Assembly (NCBI GenBank): GCA_017645485.1
Contig: JAGCOI010000068.1
Coordinates: 1 to 10,485 of the forward strand
Source: Alphaproteobacteria bacterium
GTDB taxonomy: Bacteria > Pseudomonadota > Alphaproteobacteria > RF32 > CAG-239
Length of the DNA stretch: 10,485 bases
Direction: 5' to 3'
Numbering within the stretch: position 1 is the stretch's first letter; each line of letters begins with the position of its first letter. A model generated the notes under the pieces. The model worked only from the letters and a program-made list of their open reading frames with translations. It ran no database searches and had not been told where the DNA came from. Below, one piece after another: positions 6,758-10,485 of the stretch. Position numbers and translations under genes: made by a program.

Positions 6758-7939
6758 ATGAAAAATATTATTTCGGCATTTGCTTTTATTGTTACGATAT
6801 GTACTTCTTTTACAGCCTTCTCGGCAGATTCTTTTACAGACAAAAGCAATCAATGGTGGCGCGAGGCAACCGCTGAATCAATTAACGATGTTATTAAAGC
6901 CGGTGCTGATATCAATGAAAAAAACAATGAAGGTTTAACACCCTTAATGCTTGCTTCAAAATATAACGAAAAATCCGAAGTTTTTGAACTTATGATTAAA
7001 AACGGTGCCGATCTTTTTGCCCAAACGGACAGCGGATTAACGGCATTAATGCTTGCCGCCGGTTCAAACGAAAATCCTGAAGTCGCAGATATCATGATTA
7101 AAAACGGTGCGGATATTGATGCCAAAACATTCGATTTAGTCACACCTTTAATGTATGCCGCCGCTTACAACGATAATCCTAAAATGATTTATACACTTAT
7201 AAAATACGGTTCGGATATAAACACAAAAAACAATAAAGGCTTAACACCTCTTATGTATGCCGTCAGCATTAATAAAAACTTTGATGTTATTAAAGCACTT
7301 ATAGACAGCGGTGCGGATGTTAACGCCAGAAACAACAGCGGTGCAACTATTTTAATGATTGCCGCTCAATATAATGAAAATCCGGATGTTGTTAACGAGC
7401 TTGTTAAATCCGGTATGGATATTCATGCAAGAAATGATGCCGGCGCTACGGTTTTAATGGTTGCCGCTCAACAAAATCCAAATCCTCAAATCATTGATGT
7501 TTTAATGAAATACGGTTCTGATTTGAACAAACGTGATAATGTCGGTGCCACACCGTTAATGTATGCCGCAAGTAACAATCAAAACCCGAAAATTATCGAA
7601 AAACTTATTGATTACGGTGATAAAATCAATACAAGAGATAACTACGGTGCCAATGCTTTAATGTATGCCGCAAGTAACAATCACAATCCTAAAATTATTG
7701 AAATGCTTATTAAAAAAGGTGCTCAAATCAACAAAAAAGATGACAGAGGTTTAACACCTTTGATGTATGCCGCTGCCACAAGTAAAACACCTGAAGTTAT
7801 AGAAGCATTACTTAAAAACGGTGCAAATGTTAAAATAAAAGACTCACAAAAGAAAACAGCCCTTGATTATGCTAAAAATAATCGTTACTTATCGGGTACA
7901 GATGTGTATTGGCGTATCAATGACGGTTTATATGAATAA
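6758..7939 (+). CDS. secreted ankyrin-repeat protein
   Basis: 393 residues from the ATG at 6758. An N-terminal signal peptide is clear: Lys2, a hydrophobic core and a likely cleavage after A23 ('AFSA|DS'), so the protein should reach the periplasm or beyond. The rest is about nine full ankyrin repeats plus a partial one at each end. The repeats recur every 34 residues, not the usual 33; the extra residue falls in the loop between the two helices, often 'N-x-N-P'. Each carries a 'G-x-T-x-LM-x-A' block and 'LI-x-x-G-x-D-I'. No catalytic domain follows; the C-terminal tail is short ('YWRINDGLYE'). Ankyrin proteins bind other proteins, and secreted ones in host-associated bacteria can be effectors, but nothing here proves export from the cell. 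It stands alone, with its own promoter and terminator. Confidence 0.9.
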   Translation: MKNIISAFAFIVTICTSFTAFSADSFTDKSNQWWREATAESINDVIKAGADINEKNNEGLTPLMLASKYNEKSEVFELMIKNGADLFAQTDSGLTALMLAAGSNENPEVADIMIKNGADIDAKTFDLVTPLMYAAAYNDNPKMIYTLIKYGSDINTKNNKGLTPLMYAVSINKNFDVIKALIDSGADVNARNNSGATILMIAAQYNENPDVVNELVKSGMDIHARNDAGATVLMVAAQQNPNPQIIDVLMKYGSDLNKRDNVGATPLMYAASNNQNPKIIEKLIDYGDKINTRDNYGANALMYAASNNHNPKIIEMLIKKGAQINKKDDRGLTPLMYAAATSKTPEVIEALLKNGANVKIKDSQKKTALDYAKNNRYLSGTDVYWRINDGLYE

Positions 7940-7942
7940 AAA

Positions 7943-8018
7943 AAATCCTCTTGGTCGCCTTGCCTACAAAAAAAACCTCCTTTATGGAGGCTTTTTTATT
8001 GGCGCGCCCGGCGGGATT
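7943..8018. repeat. direct repeat copy 1: detached tRNA-Arg tail plus terminator
   Basis: 76 bp, repeated at 8115-8191 with one added T as the only difference. On the minus strand it contains the tRNA-Arg 3' end from inside the T-loop through CCA, a hairpin terminator, and then the reverse of a second tRNA-like tail. The tRNA body is missing here: homology stops at 'GGATT' and the 96-bp spacer begins. Its left edge starts 4 nt after the ankyrin stop codon. Confidence 0.9.
7976..7997 (+). terminator. terminator of the ankyrin gene (repeat copy 1)
   Basis: CCTCC-tttat-GGAGG hairpin (7976-7990), then C and six T on the plus strand, 36 nt after the ankyrin stop. An A8 run precedes it, so it also reads as a terminator on the minus strand. 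Confidence 0.8.
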
Positions 8019-8114
8019 ACTCCGCTCTGCTTCGTTCACTGCGCTCATCGGCTTTGCCGACCGCGATACTCTTGTCTCGCTTTCGCTTGTAGTCAAACTC
8101 ACTTTTGTGAGTTC
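8019..8114. other. 96-bp spacer between the two tRNA-tail repeats
   Basis: Clearly GC-richer than its surroundings and non-coding as far as I can judge. It contains a TCGGC-ttt-GCCGA hairpin (8048-8060) and a 7-bp AACTCAC-tttt-GTGAGTT hairpin (8096-8113). It is rich in GCTC/GCTT words. The right hairpin arm runs straight into 'TTCAAATCC' of repeat copy 2, making it look like a tRNA T-arm on the plus strand. No tRNA 5' half is present. Confidence 0.6.
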
Positions 8115-8191
8115 AAATCCTCTTGGTCGCCTTGCCTACAAAAAAAACCTCCTTTATGGAGGCTTTTTTTATTGGCGCGCCCGGCGGGATT
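8115..8191. repeat. direct repeat copy 2: contains the 3' end of the intact tRNA-Arg
   Basis: 77 bp, the partner of 7943-8018 at a distance of 172 bp. Its right end (8173-8191) is the 3' tail of the complete tRNA-Arg gene, from within the T-loop to CCA. Its left end is the tail of a plus-strand tRNA-like sequence. Both copies are bounded by 'AATCC' on the left and 'GGATT' on the right. Confidence 0.9.
8140..8163 (-). terminator. terminator of tRNA-Arg (repeat copy 2)
   Basis: On the minus strand CCTCC-ataaa-GGAGG is followed by eight T (8147-8140), starting about 10 nt after the encoded CCA. It is a clean intrinsic terminator and, with A8 and T7 flanks, works in both directions. Confidence 0.85.
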
Positions 8192-8249
8192 CGAACTCAC
8201 AACCTTCTGATCCGTAGTCAGATGCTCTATCCAATTGAGCTACGGGCGC
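8173..8249 (-). tRNA. tRNA-Arg, anticodon ACG
   Basis: Folds as a full cloverleaf of 77 nt including an encoded CCA. The acceptor GCGCCCG pairs with CGGGCGC; the D-stem is GCTC/GAGC; the anticodon stem TCTGA/TCAGA encloses loop CTACGGA, giving anticodon ACG (arginine, CGN codons; A34 is normally changed to inosine). The discriminator is G73. The T-stem GTGAG/CCCGC has one A-C mismatch (52-62) and a T-G pair, which is unusual and falls exactly where the direct repeat begins. It lies 60 nt downstream of rho on the same strand and ends at a strong terminator. Confidence 0.93.
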
Positions 8250-8262
8250 ATCGGCAGATTTC

Positions 8263-8291
8263 TTATTAAACCAAAATATTTTAATTTGCAA
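8263..8291 (-). promoter_or_regulatory. weak promoter candidate for tRNA-Arg
   Basis: On the minus strand TTGCAA (8291-8286), a 17-nt spacer and TAATAA (8268-8263) lie 13 nt before the tRNA. The match is poor; readthrough from rho could also supply the tRNA, as I see no terminator between them. Confidence 0.3.
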
Positions 8292-8309
8292 GCATTTTTT
8301 TTAAATATT

Positions 8310-9563
8310 TTAACTGTTCATATTATTAAAGAAATCTTGGTTATCTTTTGAAACTTTTAATTTATCAAGTAAAAATTCCATACCGTCCGTAATACCCATC
8401 TGCATTAACACACGGCGTAATACCCACATTTTTGAAAGTGTTGCTTTATCAACCAACAATTCTTCCTTACGTGTGCCCGAACGCGTAATATCAATTGTCG
8501 GAAATAAACGTTTATCCGTTAATTTTCTATCCAAAATAATTTCAGAATTACCGGTACCCTTAAATTCTTCAAAAATAACTTCATCCATTTTTGAACCGGT
8601 ATCAATCAAAGCTGTTGCTATAATTGTTAAAGAACCGCCTTCTTCAATATTACGTGCCGCACCGAGTAATCTTTTCGGACGTTGCAGAGCATTTGCATCA
8701 ACACCACCCGTTAAAACCTTACCCGAAGAAGGCACAACGGCATTATAAGCTCTTCCCAAACGTGTAATTGAATCAAGTAAAATAACAACATCTTTTTTAT
8801 TTTCGACAAGTCTTTTAGCTTTCTCAATAACAAATTCGGCCACTTGAACATGACGTGTTGCCGGTTCATCAAACGTTGATGAAATAACTTCGCCTTTAAC
8901 GGATCTTGTCATATCCGTCACCTCTTCAGGACGTTCATCTATTAATAAAACCATTAAAAAAACTTCCGGATGGTTTGTTGCTATGGCATGTGCAATATTT
9001 TGCAACATAACCGTTTTACCGGTTCTAGGCGGAGCCACAATCAAACCGCGTTGTCCTTTACCCTGTGGAGATATTAAATCAATAACTCTTGTTGTATAAT
9101 CTTTTTCACCGCAAATAATATCAAAATTTAATTTTTCATTCGGATATAAAGGCGTTAAGTTATCAAAATTAACACGTAATTTAGATTTTTCAGGATCATC
9201 AAAATTAATCGTATTTACTGTTTTTAAGGCAAAATATCTTTCGTTTTCTTTAGGAATACGAACTTCTCCTTCAACGGTATCACCTGTTCTTAAAGAATAT
9301 TTTTTAACCTGCTGAGGTGAAACATATATATCATCAGCACTTGCAAGATAATTTGATTCTGCCGATCTTAAAAAACCGAAACCATCAGGTAAAACTTCAA
9401 TAACACCGTCGCCATATATAACTTCATTACCGTCTGCAATTTTACTCATAATTGCAAAAACCAAATCTTGAACACGCATTGAAGAAGCATCTTCAACACC
9501 TAAATCTTCAGCCCAAGTTAAAAGTTCTTTAGGAGACTTTTCCTTTAATTCTTTTAAATACAT
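8310..9563 (-). CDS. rho: transcription termination factor Rho
   Basis: Hexameric RNA-dependent ATPase/translocase that ends transcription at non-translated RNA. 417 residues, standard length. The N-terminal Rho helical domain (1-45) is followed by the cold-shock-like RNA-binding domain with RNP1 'DGFGFLR' (about 60-66). Walker A is APPRTGKT (177-184), catalytic E210 lies in '[10 protein letters not shown]', and Walker B is '[16 protein letters not shown]' (about 259-274). The Q-loop '[18 protein letters not shown]' and R-loop 'KGTGNSE' (about 335-341) are intact. ATG at 9563 has AAGG 6 nt upstream. It reads away from the putative origin, in line with leading-strand placement. In several Alphaproteobacteria rho lies close to oriC. 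Confidence 0.97.
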   Translation of the reverse strand: MYLKELKEKSPKELLTWAEDLGVEDASSMRVQDLVFAIMSKIADGNEVIYGDGVIEVLPDGFGFLRSAESNYLASADDIYVSPQQVKKYSLRTGDTVEGEVRIPKENERYFALKTVNTINFDDPEKSKLRVNFDNLTPLYPNEKLNFDIICGEKDYTTRVIDLISPQGKGQRGLIVAPPRTGKTVMLQNIAHAIATNHPEVFLMVLLIDERPEEVTDMTRSVKGEVISSTFDEPATRHVQVAEFVIEKAKRLVENKKDVVILLDSITRLGRAYNAVVPSSGKVLTGGVDANALQRPKRLLGAARNIEEGGSLTIIATALIDTGSKMDEVIFEEFKGTGNSEIILDRKLTDKRLFPTIDITRSGTRKEELLVDKATLSKMWVLRRVLMQMGITDGMEFLLDKLKVSKDNQDFFNNMNS

Positions 9564-9617
9564 TTTAAACCTTAAATATTTTGATTGAAATAAAAGTCAA
9601 GAATATGACTTGAAAGG

Positions 9618-9646
9618 TATATAACAAATATATATATGAAAGTCAA
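9618..9646 (-). promoter_or_regulatory. promoter of rho
   Basis: On the minus strand TTGACT (9646-9641), a 17-nt spacer and TATATA (9623-9618) give a good sigma-70-like match, with a leader of about 48 nt. The leader contains a 6-bp hairpin AAGTCA/TGACTT (9594-9611), and a second TTGACT overlaps it. Confidence 0.5.
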
Positions 9647-9833
9647 TAAATATTAATAAAAAAAAATTACACACAGTTTTGACCTTAACAATATATTTAA
9701 AAAAATTTGTTGTTTATGTAGATATCTGTCAAAAAAGTGAATTATTTTTTTATTAACTATTTATTAACATTTTAACAACAATAAAAAATAATGAAAATCA
9801 AAAGCTTAATAAATATATATCATTTTATTAACA

Positions 9834-9854
9834 TTATTCACATGATGTGTATAA
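9834..9854. promoter_or_regulatory. paired inverted DnaA boxes
   Basis: TTATTCACA on the plus strand (9834-9842) and TTATACACA on the minus strand (9854-9846), separated by three bases. Both match the consensus exactly. Confidence 0.75.
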
Positions 9855-9935
9855 TTTTATGAACATGTTTATAACTTTTTTGATTTATTTTAAATAAAGT
9901 TCAAAAAAAATTATATTTATTCATAATATGTTATT

Positions 9936-9944
9936 TTATACACA
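9936..9944 (+). promoter_or_regulatory. DnaA box
   Basis: Exact TTATACACA, 42 bp before the coaE start. It runs into a short dyad ACACA-gtt-TGTGT (9940-9952), and a one-mismatch box follows at 9960-9968 on the other strand. Confidence 0.7.
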
Positions 9945-9985
9945 GTTTGTGTTTTTAATTGTGTATATTTTTGAAGGCTTAAAAA

Positions 9986-10485
9986 TTGTATTTAATAGGT
10001 ATTACTGGTTTTATAGGCAGCGGTAAAACAACAATAGGTTATATTCTTAAAGATTTAGGATATGTTGTTTTTGATATGGATAAATGGTGTTCTAAATTTT
10101 ATAAAGATCAAAAATTTATAAAATTAATTAAAGAAAATTTTCCGAATTGTTTTGAAGAAGGTATTTTTAATAAAAAAAAATTAAGAAGTATTGTTTTTTC
10201 AAACAGACAGGCTTTAGAAAAACTTGAAAAATTAACACACCCTTATTTAAAAAGAAAATTAATAAGTTTTATACATAAAAACAGATTTAATCAAAATATC
10301 TGTTTTATAGAAACAGCACTGCTTTATCAAATGAATCTTGCAAAATATTTCAGTGATATTATCATTACTGAAGCACCTTATAACGTTATTTTAGAAAGAA
10401 CCGTCAAAAGAGATTGTATCATAAAAGATGAATTTGATTATATAATAAAAAGACAACAAACAGATATGTTTAATGATCAAAAAGC
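9986..10485 (+). CDS. coaE: dephospho-CoA kinase CoaE (3' end beyond window)
   Basis: Cytoplasmic kinase that phosphorylates the 3'-hydroxyl of dephospho-CoA, the last step of coenzyme A synthesis. No in-frame ATG is available: an in-frame TAA at 9980-9982 forces the start downstream of it, and TTG at 9986 has GAAGG 8 nt upstream. The frame stays open to the window end (166 codons of about 200). Residues show the P-loop 'GITGFIGSGKTT', then 'VVFDMD', 'KKKLRSIVF', 'LEKLTHPYLKRKL' and 'IETALLYQ', then 'IIITEAPYNVILERTVKRD', all CoaE landmarks. Codon use is much more A/T-ending than in miaB or map. It reads away from the putative origin; in Alphaproteobacteria coaE commonly sits close to oriC with maf, aroE and dnaQ. 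Confidence 0.93.
   Translation, partial: MYLIGITGFIGSGKTTIGYILKDLGYVVFDMDKWCSKFYKDQKFIKLIKENFPNCFEEGIFNKKKLRSIVFSNRQALEKLEKLTHPYLKRKLISFIHKNRFNQNICFIETALLYQMNLAKYFSDIIITEAPYNVILERTVKRDCIIKDEFDYIIKRQQTDMFNDQK

Larger units (their letters stand above)
9564..9985. other. putative chromosomal replication origin (oriC)
   Basis: 422 bp with no ORF of note, extremely AT-rich, between the divergent rho and coaE genes. Three exact DnaA boxes TTATNCACA occur: 9834-9842 (+), 9846-9854 (-) and 9936-9944 (+); the first two face each other 3 bp apart. One-mismatch boxes lie at 9667-9675 (+), 9866-9874 (-), 9917-9925 (+) and 9960-9968 (-). The AT tracts at about 9620-9720 and 9741-9840 could be the unwinding element. 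A TTAA-N7-TTAA motif, the CtrA half-site spacing, is at 9753-9767. I see no GANTC site. Rho and coaE both occur near oriC in several Alphaproteobacteria, which strengthens the case. The alternative is a DnaA-controlled rho/coaE promoter region. Confidence 0.7.

Noticed and set aside
8019..8140. Complete tRNA gene on the plus strand ending near 8130
   Set aside because: Only a T-arm-like tail is present; no acceptor 5' half, D-arm or anticodon arm upstream, and the T-stem GTGAG/CCTCT does not pair well.
7943..8191. CRISPR array
   Set aside because: Only two copies of 76/77 bp, containing a tRNA end and a terminator, with a single spacer; no cas genes.
7863..8217. Overlapping plus-strand ORFs of 115 and 88 codons over the repeat region, and a 61-codon ORF on the minus strand (7917-8102)
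   Set aside because: They run antisense through or across the tRNA-Arg and the direct repeats; peptides such as 'RARRDSNSQPSDP' are typical translations of tRNA antisense DNA, not proteins.
9690..9705. Second CtrA-type site in the TTAA pair near 9690-9705
   Set aside because: The two TTAA are 8 nt apart, not 7, and such pairs are common in DNA this AT-rich.

Overview
This is an AT-rich bacterial window (roughly one third GC by eye) that looks chromosomal and alphaproteobacterial. The reasons are: the leftward block miaB - phoH-like - ybeY - lnt followed by an XRE regulator, a gene order I know from Alphaproteobacteria; an XRE protein of the type found next to lnt in that class; and rho placed opposite coaE across a very AT-rich gap, which recalls the alphaproteobacterial replication-origin neighbourhood. 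Low GC would suit a host-associated or gut lineage. I cannot name a genus.

Layout. 1-230 holds the 3' end of a NADAR-domain gene (+ strand) with an altered active-site segment; it converges on an XRE regulator (235-738, -). 861-5189 is a tight minus-strand operon in transcription order miaB (tRNA methylthiolation), phoH-like ATPase, ybeY (rRNA processing), lnt (lipoprotein acylation); the genes overlap or lie 3 nt apart. 5281-5719 is a small membrane protein made of two copies of a holin-like unit, with its own terminator. 5720-5855 is a divergent promoter region. 5856-6650 is methionine aminopeptidase (map, +). 6758-7939 is a secreted ankyrin-repeat protein (+).

7943-8249 is the most puzzling stretch. 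A tRNA-Arg(ACG) gene on the minus strand has its 3' tail, its terminator and the tail of an opposing tRNA-like sequence duplicated as 76/77-bp direct repeats. The repeats enclose a GC-richer 96-bp spacer with hairpins. This may be an attachment-site scar, a minimal tRNA-tail element, or the wreck of a convergent tRNA pair.

8310-9563 is rho (-). 9564-9985 is a non-coding, extremely AT-rich gap containing three exact DnaA boxes (TTATNCACA) and several one-mismatch boxes; I propose it as the chromosomal origin (oriC). 9986 to the right edge is coaE (+), started by TTG behind a good Shine-Dalgarno. Rho and coaE point away from the gap, as expected of genes flanking an origin.

Most genes are housekeeping: translation quality (miaB, ybeY, map, tRNA-Arg), envelope lipoproteins (lnt), transcription termination (rho) and CoA synthesis (coaE). 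The accessory parts are the NADAR remnant, the duplicated holin-like gene, the ankyrin protein and the tRNA-tail repeats. No complete new defence or mobile system is visible.
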